This document shows, in pieces, positions 5,498 to 14,076 of a stretch of 32,836 nt of DNA. A model generated the notes under the pieces. That model worked only from the letters and a program-made list of their open reading frames with translations. It did no database searches and was not told the origin of the DNA. Source of the stretch: Fiminaster sp050874705 (GTDB taxonomy: Bacteria > Bacillota_I > Bacilli_A > RFN20 > CAG-826). How positions within the stretch are numbered: the stretch's first letter is position 1; each line of letters starts with the position of its first letter. The stretch covers positions 1 through 32,836 of the forward strand of contig JBNMLE010000010.1 in assembly GCA_050874705.1 (NCBI GenBank), in the 5' to 3' direction. The translations under genes and the position numbers were made by a program.

Positions 5498-7480
5498 ATG
5501 ACGGAAAAAAGTGAAATGCAAAACAATTTAGAAAAGATCGAAAAAGTTCCAACAGATGATTCTTATTCCGCAGCGGATATTGAAGTTCTAGAAGGACTAG
5601 CTGGCGTTAGAAAAAGACCAGCAATGTACATCGGATCAACAAACTCAACTGGACTACATCATTTGGTTTGGGAAATAGTTGATAATGCTGTCGATGAAGC
5701 TTTAAACGGATACGGAAACGTAATAACCATTACAATTCATAGAGACGGCTCTGTATCAGTACTTGATGAAGGGCGTGGAATCCCAGTTGATTTACATAAG
5801 GCTACAAAAATGCCTGCTGTTCAGCTTATTTTCTCCACACTTCATAGTGGCGGCAAGTTCTCATCAAAAGTTTACGCATCTTCTGCTGGTTTACACGGTG
5901 TTGGTTCAAGTGTAACAAATGCACTTAGTGAATATTGTGATATTACTGTTTTCCGTTCTGGTAAAATTCATCATTTGCGTTTTGAAAATGGTGGAAAAAT
6001 CGTTCAACCCTTGGAAGTCGTTGGAAATACTAAAAAACATGGTACTTTGGTTCGCTTTAAACCGGATGCAAAAATATTTTCAACAACCAATTTTCAATTT
6101 GATGTAATTGCTAATCACATCCAAGAAAGCGCCTATCTTTTAAAAGGTGTTGAATTCGTATTAATCGAAGAAAAAACAAATAAACGTGTCGAATTTTGCT
6201 ATAAAGAAGGCATAAAAGAATATGTTCAAGCTTTAAATAAAGACAAGCAATCATTAGATGATGTTATTTATTTTTCCGGAGAAGACGATTCAATAAAAAT
6301 CGAAGTCGCGCTTCAATTTTGTTATAAGGATTATAGTGAATCAATTTATTCCTACGCCAACAATGTTAGAACACGCGATGGTGGAACACATGAAAGTGGT
6401 TTTAAGGTCGGTATTACCAAAGCTGTAAACGATTACGCAGAAGATAATCAGTTGTTAAAAGGTAAAAACAAGCTTGAAGGAACTGATATTCGTGAAGGCT
6501 TAACTGCTGTTGTTGCGCTACGTATACCTGAGCAAAAGCTCGAATATGAAGGACAAACAAAACAAAAACTTGGCACTCCAGAAGCTTTGATGCTTGTTAA
6601 TAATTTTGTTTATAACAATTTCACTTATTATTTAAATGAGCATAAAGAATTTGCTGTCAATTTAATTAAAAAATGCCAAGATTCACAAGCGGCTAGAATT
6701 GCTGCAAGAAAAGCAAAAGACGAAGCCCGCTCTTCTAAAAAAACAAAAGTTGATATTATTCTTTCAGACAAATTAACGCCTGCTCAATCAAAAGATTATG
6801 ACAAAAATGAACTTTTTATTGTTGAAGGTGAATCTGCTGGTGGATCTGCAAGAAAAGGTCGTGAAAGACTGCATCAAGCAATTCTTCCTTTAAGAGGAAA
6901 ACCGTTGAATACAGATTCAGTTACTATCGATAGAATGCTTAAAAATGAAGAATTCGCGACAATCATAAACACTATTGGCGCTGGCATTGGAGAAAATTTC
7001 AATCCTGATAATTCTCATTATGGCAAAGTTATTATTATGACTGATGCTGATACAGATGGAGCACATATTCAAACACTTCTTATTACATTTTTCTATAATT
7101 ACATGAAACCATTGATCCAAAAGGGCAAATTATTCGTTGCAATGCCGCCTTTATATCGCGTTAGCAAGGAAGTAAATCATAAAACAGTTTACAAATATGC
7201 TTGGGATGATGAAGGTTTAGAAAAAGTTAAAAAAGAAATTGGTGCTGGATATCGCATTTCTAGATTTAAAGGTCTTGGTGAGATGAATGCTGAGCAACTC
7301 TGGGAATCGACAATGTCTCCTAAAACACGACAACTTTGTAAAGTAACAATCGAAGATCCTGTTAATGCTGCAAAAGAAATATCAATCTTAATGGGCAATG
7401 ACACAGTCGTTAGACGTCGTTGGGTTGAAGAAAATGTGAGCTTTAATGAAATAGATAGCTTTATTGACGAGGTGAAATAA
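5498..7480 (+). CDS. parE: DNA topoisomerase IV subunit B
   Basis: ATPase subunit of topoisomerase IV, which decatenates daughter chromosomes. The GHKL ATPase shows E59/N63 (EIVDNAVDEAL) and D90 (LDEGRGIP), then GLHGVGSSVTNAL. The transducer region includes RTRDGGTHESG and GTDIREGL. The TOPRIM domain has EGESAGGSA (443-451) and DADTDGAH (516-523), and the C-terminus has RFKGLGEMN. I call ParE rather than GyrB because FKPDAKIFSTTNF, NNVRTRDGGTHESG and the WVEENVSF ending follow Bacillus ParE as I remember it. No Shine-Dalgarno precedes ATG 5498; ATG 5516 is an alternative. parC follows with a 1-base gap. Confidence 0.93.
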   Translation: MTEKSEMQNNLEKIEKVPTDDSYSAADIEVLEGLAGVRKRPAMYIGSTNSTGLHHLVWEIVDNAVDEALNGYGNVITITIHRDGSVSVLDEGRGIPVDLHKATKMPAVQLIFSTLHSGGKFSSKVYASSAGLHGVGSSVTNALSEYCDITVFRSGKIHHLRFENGGKIVQPLEVVGNTKKHGTLVRFKPDAKIFSTTNFQFDVIANHIQESAYLLKGVEFVLIEEKTNKRVEFCYKEGIKEYVQALNKDKQSLDDVIYFSGEDDSIKIEVALQFCYKDYSESIYSYANNVRTRDGGTHESGFKVGITKAVNDYAEDNQLLKGKNKLEGTDIREGLTAVVALRIPEQKLEYEGQTKQKLGTPEALMLVNNFVYNNFTYYLNEHKEFAVNLIKKCQDSQAARIAARKAKDEARSSKKTKVDIILSDKLTPAQSKDYDKNELFIVEGESAGGSARKGRERLHQAILPLRGKPLNTDSVTIDRMLKNEEFATIINTIGAGIGENFNPDNSHYGKVIIMTDADTDGAHIQTLLITFFYNYMKPLIQKGKLFVAMPPLYRVSKEVNHKTVYKYAWDDEGLEKVKKEIGAGYRISRFKGLGEMNAEQLWESTMSPKTRQLCKVTIEDPVNAAKEISILMGNDTVVRRRWVEENVSFNEIDSFIDEVK

Positions 7481-7481
7481 T

Positions 7482-10103
7482 ATGGCAAAAAGAAAAATAG
7501 ATGTCCCCGTCGAGACAGAAATAAATGAAAACATTCATAACGAAACAGTAGAATCCATCATGGGTTCTCGTTATGCTACATATGCAAAATACGTTATTCA
7601 AGACCGCGCTATTCCTGATGCAAGAGATGGTTTAAAACCAGTTCAACGTAGAATTATTTTCCATATGTATAAAAGTGGAAATACTTTTAATAGACCACGC
7701 ACAAAATGCGCTCATACTGTTGGAGGAGTTATGGGTAATTTCCATCCTCATGGAGATACTTCAATTTATGAAGCGCTTGTTAGAATGTCACAAGATTGGA
7801 AAGTTGAGATTCCTTTAATTGATTTTCAAGGAAATAACGGCTCAATTGATGGTGACCAACCAGCAGCATATCGTTATACTGAATCAAGATTAAGTCAAAT
7901 AGCTGAAGAAATGGTAAGAGATATCGATAAAAACACTGTCGATATGACACTTACTTTCGATGACACAAATCTAGAACCGGTTGTCATGCCATCACGTTTC
8001 CCAAATCTACTTGTAAATGGTTCTGAAGGTATTGCTGTTGCCTTAGCAACTGACATTCCAACTCACAACCTTAGAGAAGTAATTAATGCTATTATTTATC
8101 GAATAAATCACGCTAAAGCGACTGTTGATGATTTAATGGAATTTGTTCCTGGGCCTGATTTTCCAACAGGTGGATATATTTATAAAAGCAAAGGACTTTC
8201 CGAAATATATCATACCGGTCGTGGCAGAATTGAAGTTGCATCAAAAGCTGAGATAGTTGATGATGGCAAAACAAAACAAATAATTATTACTGAACTTCCA
8301 TATAAAACAATCAAGAAAAATTTAGTATTTGAACTTGATAAATTGGTCCATGATAAAGTTGTTTCAGGAATAAACGAAGTACTTGATGGATCAGATAGAG
8401 AAGGTCTTAGAATTGTTGTCGACCTTAAAAAAGACGCTAACGCTGATATAATTTACAAATTTTTAATGTCGAAAACTGGCTTAAAAACAAGCTATTCAGC
8501 AAATATGGTAGCTATTGTTAATGGCCGTCCTAAAACAATGAACTTACTTGATTTCATTGATTGTTATATTGATCACCAAGTCGATGTTATCACAAGAAGA
8601 AGCCAATATAATTTAGAAAAATCTAAATCTAGACTAGAAATTGTCAATGGATTAATTAAGGCTGTTTCTATTCTTGATGAAGTTGTTGCTACAATTAGAG
8701 CAAGTAAAGATAAGCAAGACGCTAAAAAGAATATCCAAACAAAATTTGGGTTTTCTGATGAACAGAGCGAAGCGATTGTTATGCTTCAACTTTATAAATT
8801 ATCAAATACCGATATCAATATACTCCTAAATGAAAAAAGTTCGCTTGAACAAACAATTGATGAATTAAATGGTGTTCTTAGCGATAGAAAGAAATTAGAC
8901 AGACTTTTAGTCAGCGATTTGAAAGCTATTGCAAATAAATACGGAACTGATCGTAAAACACAAATTATTGATAAAATGGAAAACGTAAATATCGATAAAC
9001 GCGATTTAATTTCCAAAGAAGAAGTAATGCTTGCTGTTTCTCGCGACGGATATATTAAATATTCTTCATTTAAATCTTATCGAAGCAGTGGCGACAATCC
9101 TCTTCCAGGTATGAAAGATGGAGATGTTTGCGTTTATAGTGGTAAAGCGATGACAACTGATTTTCTTTTGTGTTTTACCAATTTAGGTAATTTCCTTTAT
9201 ATTCCAGTTCATGAAATTCAAGAAAATAAATGGAAAGATGAAGGCAAACACATAAATTACTTAGTTAATTTAAATCCGAATGAAAAAATCGTTAAATGTT
9301 TCGTTACTGAGATATTTAAAAATGATTTGTTCTTTACTATTGTATCAAAAAATGGGCAAATAAAGAGAGTACGTCTAAGCGACTTCTCAGTTGTAAGATA
9401 TTCAAAACCAATTTGCTGCATTAAGCTTTTAACCGGTGATGAATTGTGCGATGTCGTCCTTACTAAAGGAAATGATAATATTGTTCTTTTTGTTAGCAGT
9501 GGTTATTCTTCAATGTATAGTGAAAAGGATATACCTATTACAAGTTTAAGAAGTGGCGGTGTTAAAGCTATTTCTCGACTTAATAACGCTACAATTGTGA
9601 ATATATTTGCCTATGATAGTAATGAAACAAAAGGCAAAGTTGCTCTTATTACTGATAAAGGATGCGTGCGCATATACGATATAACAAACACACTTTTAAC
9701 ATCGCGTCCTGGAAAATTGACTCAAATTTTTAAAGTATTTAAAAGCGAGCCACATAATTTAATGTTTGTTGTTAAATTAAATACAAGCATTCCAGAAAGC
9801 AATATTCGTGTTTTGAATAATTCTCGTGAAATCGTTGATATTAAAATTGATGATTATCATGTGACCCCATTAGATAAATACGCTAAAGCAACTTTACTTC
9901 TAACTAAGACAGCATCGTTACTAATTGGTTTTATTGAAGGAAAAGATTATATTTCAAATGATATCAAATCAAATTATGTTGATGATGAAAAAGAACCTTC
10001 AATAATTGAAGATAATAACGAAGTCGAAAAAGAAGAAGCAGAAGATACAAGCGAAGAAAAAGGATACACTCAAATATCGATATTTGACGACTTAGATGAA
10101 TAG
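7482..10103 (+). CDS. parC: DNA topoisomerase IV subunit A, with beta-clamp-type C-terminal motif
   Basis: DNA-cleaving subunit of topoisomerase IV. The winged-helix core contains IPDARDGLKPVQRRI, GNFHPHGDTSIYEALVRM and AAYRYTE with catalytic Y132. QDWKVEIPLIDFQGNNGS is ParC-like rather than GyrA-like. A beta-pinwheel C-terminal domain begins around residue 510. The 873 residues exceed the usual 800 or so. The excess is an acidic tail (from about 829, EKEPSIIEDNNEVEKEEAED) ending in QISIFDDLDE. QISIF (864-868) fits the QL(S/D)LF peptide that binds the beta sliding clamp; DinB in this window has QLSIFDD. GAGGTGA precedes the ATG, within parE. Confidence 0.94.
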   Translation: MAKRKIDVPVETEINENIHNETVESIMGSRYATYAKYVIQDRAIPDARDGLKPVQRRIIFHMYKSGNTFNRPRTKCAHTVGGVMGNFHPHGDTSIYEALVRMSQDWKVEIPLIDFQGNNGSIDGDQPAAYRYTESRLSQIAEEMVRDIDKNTVDMTLTFDDTNLEPVVMPSRFPNLLVNGSEGIAVALATDIPTHNLREVINAIIYRINHAKATVDDLMEFVPGPDFPTGGYIYKSKGLSEIYHTGRGRIEVASKAEIVDDGKTKQIIITELPYKTIKKNLVFELDKLVHDKVVSGINEVLDGSDREGLRIVVDLKKDANADIIYKFLMSKTGLKTSYSANMVAIVNGRPKTMNLLDFIDCYIDHQVDVITRRSQYNLEKSKSRLEIVNGLIKAVSILDEVVATIRASKDKQDAKKNIQTKFGFSDEQSEAIVMLQLYKLSNTDINILLNEKSSLEQTIDELNGVLSDRKKLDRLLVSDLKAIANKYGTDRKTQIIDKMENVNIDKRDLISKEEVMLAVSRDGYIKYSSFKSYRSSGDNPLPGMKDGDVCVYSGKAMTTDFLLCFTNLGNFLYIPVHEIQENKWKDEGKHINYLVNLNPNEKIVKCFVTEIFKNDLFFTIVSKNGQIKRVRLSDFSVVRYSKPICCIKLLTGDELCDVVLTKGNDNIVLFVSSGYSSMYSEKDIPITSLRSGGVKAISRLNNATIVNIFAYDSNETKGKVALITDKGCVRIYDITNTLLTSRPGKLTQIFKVFKSEPHNLMFVVKLNTSIPESNIRVLNNSREIVDIKIDDYHVTPLDKYAKATLLLTKTASLLIGFIEGKDYISNDIKSNYVDDEKEPSIIEDNNEVEKEEAEDTSEEKGYTQISIFDDLDE

Positions 10104-10114
10104 AAAATAAATTT

Positions 10115-10636
10115 ATGTTTAAACGTTTTGTCCCTTACGCTCACGCAAAAAATATATACGAAGTTAACATAACGTTTTTCTTAAAGCACAATATAAAATA
10201 CGTTTTTCTTGATTTAGATAATACTCTTGATTCATACAAGCAAAAAACTCCTTCTCATAAAGCTATTGGTTTAGTAAAAGTTTTGAAAGAAAATGGCATT
10301 GAACCCATTGTTTTATCTAATAATACTTCTAAAAGAGTTGGAAAATATGCTTCTTTACTTGGCGTTAATTTCCTTTGTAAAAGCGGAAAACCATTCGCTA
10401 TTAGAATTAATAGGTATATTAAAAAAAGAGGCTTAAAAAAGGATGAGATATTACTTGTCGGCGATCAACTTATGACAGATATAAGCGCTGCAAACGGTCT
10501 TAAAATTAAATCTTTATACGTAGATAAATTAGTTGAAGAAGATCAAATTACTACAAGATTTAATAGAATATTTGAAAAACCTGTTAAAAAATATCTTGTT
10601 AAACATAAAAAATTAATAGATTGGAGGACTTTGTAA
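10115..10636 (+). CDS. yqeG: YqeG family HAD-IIIA phosphatase
   Basis: A 173-residue haloacid-dehalogenase-fold phosphatase. Motif I is FLDLDNTLD with the nucleophile D33 and D35. Motif II is VLSNNTSKR, the lysine is in KSGKP, and the acidic motif is VGDQLMTDISAAN. This is the YqeG family, which in Bacilli almost always sits directly upstream of yqeH, as here. Its substrate is not established to my knowledge. It starts 11 bases after the parC stop without a clear ribosome-binding site. Its TAA overlaps the ATG of yqeH by one base (TAATG). Confidence 0.92.
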   Translation: MFKRFVPYAHAKNIYEVNITFFLKHNIKYVFLDLDNTLDSYKQKTPSHKAIGLVKVLKENGIEPIVLSNNTSKRVGKYASLLGVNFLCKSGKPFAIRINRYIKKRGLKKDEILLVGDQLMTDISAANGLKIKSLYVDKLVEEDQITTRFNRIFEKPVKKYLVKHKKLIDWRTL

Positions 10637-11784
10637 TGTCGGAATTAAACAAAATAAGACGATGCTATAACTGCGGAGCAATACTTCAAAGTAGCGATCC
10701 AAAATCCCCTGGTTATGTGAAAAAAGAAACGCTTGAAAACGCGACTCAAAATTTCATATTTTGTGATGAATGTTTTGAAAAAGAGCGCTTTAAACAAGAA
10801 TTATCTGAGCCTTTCTTAAATGATGATTTTATAACATTATTAAAAGCTGCCAAAAAGAAGAATGCTTTAATTGTCTATGTCATCAATTTATTCTCATTTG
10901 AAGCTTCTTTTAACAAAGAAATCAACGATCTTATTAACGATATGAATATTATTGTTGTCGCTAATAAATTCGATTTACTTCCAGTCAATGTTAATAAAGA
11001 AAAAGTTCGATTATATGTAACTAATTTATTCAAAAGCAAAGGCTTCACACACATAAAAGAAGACGATGTTTTAATCGCTAATGCTTTTGATGACGAAACA
11101 ATAAAAGAAATCATGACTGTTATTTATGAAAGAAAAAACAAAAAAGATGTATTCTTAATCGGTCCTTCTTTAAGCGGTAAATCAACCTTGGTTTCAGCAT
11201 TTTTAAGAAATTTTAAAAATCTAACTGAAGGAAATATCATTAAACAACCATATTTGCATACAAATTTAAACGTTACACGAATACCTTTAAATAAATCGAC
11301 AGCAATTTATGATACTCCGGGTTTAGGAATTGAAAACTCAATTTTATATAATGTTGATAAGACAACATTTAAACAAATCTACATAACGAAGGCTGTAAAA
11401 GAACGCAACTATATTATGTTAACCAATCAGTCACTATTTATAGGTGGATTGGCAATTTTTGAAATTATTTCTTCAGAGAATAAACGAACTAATGTTTCGT
11501 GTTATTTTTCTGATTCTATTCAAATAAAACGAAATTATGTTAAATTAAATTCGCTTGATGACGCATTTATCAAATTAATTAATAAGAAAATTTTAAAACC
11601 ATCAATGAATCGTATTAATTCGGTAAAAGATCTTGACGTTTATGAAATGCATTTAAATAAAACACAAGATATTGGCATTTTAGGTCTTGGATGGATTAAT
11701 GTTAAAACAAATAATGCAAAAATTAGAATGTATGTGCCTAAAGGTATTTCAATTTTTGTTAATGACACAAAGGCAGAAAAATAA
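10636..11784 (+). CDS. yqeH: Ribosome biogenesis GTPase YqeH (circularly permuted)
   Basis: GTPase needed for 30S subunit assembly in Bacillus. The N-terminal zinc finger has C10/C13 (CYNCG) and C43/C46 (CDEC), with SSDPKSPGYV between. The GTPase motifs come in permuted order: G4 NKFD (110-113) first, then the P-loop GPSLSGKST (176-184), then DTPG (226-229). A C-terminal domain of about 130 residues follows. The start is ATG 10636, chosen because GGAGG lies 8 bases upstream inside yqeG; a TTG five codons earlier is open but unsupported. The order yqeG-yqeH-nadD-yqeK-rsfS follows Bacillus, but aroE and yqeI are absent. Confidence 0.94.
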   Translation: MSELNKIRRCYNCGAILQSSDPKSPGYVKKETLENATQNFIFCDECFEKERFKQELSEPFLNDDFITLLKAAKKKNALIVYVINLFSFEASFNKEINDLINDMNIIVVANKFDLLPVNVNKEKVRLYVTNLFKSKGFTHIKEDDVLIANAFDDETIKEIMTVIYERKNKKDVFLIGPSLSGKSTLVSAFLRNFKNLTEGNIIKQPYLHTNLNVTRIPLNKSTAIYDTPGLGIENSILYNVDKTTFKQIYITKAVKERNYIMLTNQSLFIGGLAIFEIISSENKRTNVSCYFSDSIQIKRNYVKLNSLDDAFIKLINKKILKPSMNRINSVKDLDVYEMHLNKTQDIGILGLGWINVKTNNAKIRMYVPKGISIFVNDTKAEK

Positions 11785-11786
11785 TT

Positions 11787-12902
11787 ATGGCTAATTATAT
11801 TTTATTTGGCGGAACTTTTGATCCAGTACATAATGGACATATAAGAATTGCTATGGCAGCATCTCTTTATTTAAACGCTGATGTTGTTTTTGTTCCTGCA
11901 CGAGCGCCAAGATGGAAAACTCCATATACAAGTGCAAAACAAAGAGTTGATATGCTTAAATTAGCAATGAAGTATTGCCCAAGTGGAACAACGATTTTAA
12001 ATTACGAACTAAAAAGCAAAGATAATATCAATTATTCAATTGATACAGTTAAACATTTTAAAAAGAAACACCCAAAAGATAACATTTATTTTGTAATTGG
12101 AGCAGATCAAGTAAACAAATTTCCAGAATGGAAAAACGCCGAAGAACTCGCTTCGCTTGCTACGATTGTATTTGTATCAAGGCCAAAATATAAATTGGAT
12201 CAAAATATAATTGATTTATACAAGATGAAAGATTTGAGTTATTTTGATTCAGGAGATGTGTCTTCGACAATGGTCAGAAATATGGAAAGTATAGATATCC
12301 CAATTGATGTCTTGTTTTATATTGAAGATCACCGATTATATTATGTTAACAAGCTAGCGAAATACATTCCTGAAAAGAGACTTAATCACAGTATTCAAGT
12401 TGCCAATTTGGCATTGAAAATCGCTAGATTAAACAATTTGGAACATCCGGAGAAATATTTTATTGCTGGATTGTTACATGATGTAGGAAAAACTTATGGA
12501 AATGACAGCAAAGAAGCTCTAGATTTCATGAAAGAATACTATCCACATTATGTTAACTTGCCGTCTTTTGCTTATCATCAATTTATTGGTGAATATATTG
12601 CAAAAAATAACTTCGGAATTGATGATAAAGAAATATTGGACGCGATTAAATATCATTGCACAGGAAATAAAAACATGAATCCTGTGGGAATGGTTGTTTA
12701 TGCTAGCGATAAAATAGAACCAACAAGACAATTCGACTCAACATGGTTAATAAATTCATGTATGAAAAATTATAAGCAAGGATTTGTTGATACTCTAAAA
12801 GACAATAAGAAATATTTGTTAGCACATAATAAAGATATAACAAACGAATTAACAGATGCGTGCTTTGAACAATATTTGCCAAAAGAAGGAGAACAAAAAT
12901 GA
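11787..12902 (+). CDS. nadD: Fused nicotinate-nucleotide adenylyltransferase (NadD) and YqeK HD hydrolase
   Basis: One 371-residue chain carries two enzymes. Residues 1 to about 190 are NadD, which adenylates nicotinate mononucleotide in NAD synthesis: FGGTFDPVHNGH at the start, FVIGADQVNKFPEW in the middle and the SSTMVRN signature. Residues from about 195 are an HD-domain protein of the YqeK family (Ap4A hydrolase in Gram-positives): H201, H231-D232 in GLLHDVGK, YHQFIGEYIA, IKYHCTG and YASDKIEP. No stop or frameshift separates them. In Bacillus these are adjacent separate genes; fusions are known in Mollicutes-like lineages. No clear Shine-Dalgarno; the stop TGA overlaps rsfS. Confidence 0.93.
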   Translation: MANYILFGGTFDPVHNGHIRIAMAASLYLNADVVFVPARAPRWKTPYTSAKQRVDMLKLAMKYCPSGTTILNYELKSKDNINYSIDTVKHFKKKHPKDNIYFVIGADQVNKFPEWKNAEELASLATIVFVSRPKYKLDQNIIDLYKMKDLSYFDSGDVSSTMVRNMESIDIPIDVLFYIEDHRLYYVNKLAKYIPEKRLNHSIQVANLALKIARLNNLEHPEKYFIAGLLHDVGKTYGNDSKEALDFMKEYYPHYVNLPSFAYHQFIGEYIAKNNFGIDDKEILDAIKYHCTGNKNMNPVGMVVYASDKIEPTRQFDSTWLINSCMKNYKQGFVDTLKDNKKYLLAHNKDITNELTDACFEQYLPKEGEQK

Positions 12903-13222
12903 GAAAAGATAAAGTAACAAAATTAATTGAGAAAACACTTAACGATCATAAGGCTGAAAATGTAGTTTTTATTGACGTTTCTGAAAGGACTCCGTTTGCG
13001 GATTTTTATGTCATAGCAACAGCATCAAACAAAAGACAATTAAAAGCTTTAAGTGAGATAGTTGTTGATGAACTTGAAAAGAACAAAATGGCTGTTGGAA
13101 AAACAGAAGGAACTCCTGAATCAGGTTGGATCCTTATTGATGCTAAACATGTAATAGTTAATATTTTTAGCAAAGAAGAAAGAGAAAGAATTTCATTAGA
13201 AGAATTATTATCTAAGAAATAA
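12899..13222 (+). CDS. rsfS: Ribosomal silencing factor RsfS
   Basis: A 107-residue RsfS/YbeB/Iojap protein. The family binds ribosomal protein L14 and blocks subunit joining in starved cells. Typical features are DVSERTPFADFYVIATA, NKRQLKALSEIVVDEL, and GTPESGWILIDAKHVIVNIF followed by an ER-rich end. The ATG overlaps the nadD/yqeK TGA by 4 bases (ATGA), with GAAGGAGA upstream inside that gene, so translation is coupled. It is the last gene of the parE-to-rsfS series and is followed by a terminator. Confidence 0.95.
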   Translation: MRKDKVTKLIEKTLNDHKAENVVFIDVSERTPFADFYVIATASNKRQLKALSEIVVDELEKNKMAVGKTEGTPESGWILIDAKHVIVNIFSKEERERISLEELLSKK

Positions 13223-13245
13223 AATTGATTTTTAATAAGATGATT

Positions 13246-13272
13246 AAGCGCATTGTGAAGATGCGTTTTTTT
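13246..13272 (+). terminator. Intrinsic terminator after rsfS
   Basis: AAGCGCAT (13246-13253) pairs with ATGCGTTT (13261-13268) over 8 bp with one G-T, a 7-base loop and a T run to 13272. Confidence 0.78.
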
Positions 13273-13274
13273 AT

Positions 13275-13288
13275 ATTTAGTAGTTTTT
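13275..13288 (-). repeat. Inverted copy of the CTAAAAAACTACTAA repeat
   Basis: On the - strand this reads AAAAACTACTAAAT, identical to 14 bases at 4634-4647. With 13471-13482 it forms an inverted pair about 200 bp apart. Confidence 0.42.
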
Positions 13289-13467
13289 ATCTATTTTTCT
13301 ATATTTTATTAATTATTATCTACTTCGCATAATCATTATTATGTTAACTAAGTAATAAATAACAATGCATTTATCGAAATAAAACAATAAGTAATACAAT
13401 TTGGTTTTCTTAACTTCCACATACTCAATTCGCACTTTTCCACAATTATTTGGTGTATTAATATCTA

Positions 13468-13482
13468 CTAAAAAACTACTAA
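13468..13482 (+). repeat. 15-base repeat, copy 2 (CTAAAAAACTACTAA)
   Basis: Identical to 4631-4645 in the same orientation. It lies about 75 bases before the membrane-protein gene. It is itself preceded by CTA, giving a short tandem CTACTAA-like pattern. Confidence 0.5.
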
Positions 13483-13546
13483 TTTATATACACTGCCACT
13501 TATATTTTTCATTTTAATTCTTATTCATTTGTTTCTAATAAAAGCG

Positions 13547-13552
13547 TATAAT
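13547..13552 (+). promoter_or_regulatory. -10 box of the 13559 membrane protein gene (leaderless arrangement)
   Basis: Perfect TATAAT with a 6-base gap to ATG 13559, placing +1 on that start codon. The -35 is weak (TTCATT, 17 bp). No ribosome-binding sequence is present. Confidence 0.5.
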
Positions 13553-13558
13553 ATGTTT

Positions 13559-14074
13559 ATGTTCATCGATCCCACAAGCATATTTGTTACATCGTTAATT
13601 GGACTCATCACATTTCCACGTTTATTGTATTTTGTGATTTCAAATGTCAAACGATATCCTTCCACTCTTTTCAAAGGAAAGTATTTGTTTTACTTTATTA
13701 TGTCTTTCTTATTTGCGGTTTGTTCTATTTTGTCTGCTTTATTTTTTAGCCATAATTTTTATTACAACGGACTATTTATATGTTGGTGTTCATTGACATT
13801 AATTTTTCTATGTTTATATTTGGTATTATGGGTTATGTTTTGGATGCATGGATATGAAGCTAGATACCAATTTGAAAAATTTGTTTTGCCTTGTCCAATG
13901 TCTATATTAAGTTTTGCGTCTCTTTTAATAAGCGGTCTTTTTACTCTCAATATTTATTTAATTATTAGTTCAATAATTTATTTTGTTTTTGAATATATTT
14001 GGTCATATAAAGGTTTTATGTTGACCAAACCAAAAAAAGTTATTGATGAGAATGAACTTAACAATAACTTATAA
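13559..14074 (+). CDS. Unrecognised multi-pass membrane protein
   Basis: A 171-residue protein I do not recognise. It is mostly hydrophobic, with about four or five membrane segments (roughly residues 5-25, 36-57, 63-88 and two between about 105 and 150 in this numbering). Basic residues sit between the first two (NVKRYPSTLFKGK). MFWMHGYEARYQFEKF forms a charged loop, and the short C-terminal tail is polar. I chose ATG 13559 because a TATAAT ends exactly 6 bases before it; ATG 13553 directly abuts the -10, and TTG 13529 lies upstream of it. It is a single gene, convergent with the ABC permease 2 bases away. No function can be assigned. Confidence 0.68.
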   Translation: MFIDPTSIFVTSLIGLITFPRLLYFVISNVKRYPSTLFKGKYLFYFIMSFLFAVCSILSALFFSHNFYYNGLFICWCSLTLIFLCLYLVLWVMFWMHGYEARYQFEKFVLPCPMSILSFASLLISGLFTLNIYLIISSIIYFVFEYIWSYKGFMLTKPKKVIDENELNNNL

Positions 14075-14076
14075 TT

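Larger units (their letters stand above)
13273..13546. other. AT-rich non-coding stretch with short inverted repeats
   Basis: No ORF or recognisable RNA. It is bounded by an inverted repeat of at least 12 bp: TTAGTAGTTTTT (13277-13288) and AAAAACTACTAA (13471-13482). CACTGCCAC (13491-13499) is the reverse complement of 4422-4430 in the other large gap. Two TTCCACA words (13427 and 13436) and many AT tracts are present. It provides the upstream region of the membrane protein gene at 13559. Confidence 0.35.

Noticed and set aside
5498..10103. Calling the topoisomerase pair gyrB-gyrA
   Set aside because: Sequence signatures (QDWKVEIPL, NNVRTRDGGTHESG, FKPDAKIFSTT) follow ParC and ParE; the usual gyrase forms of these segments differ.
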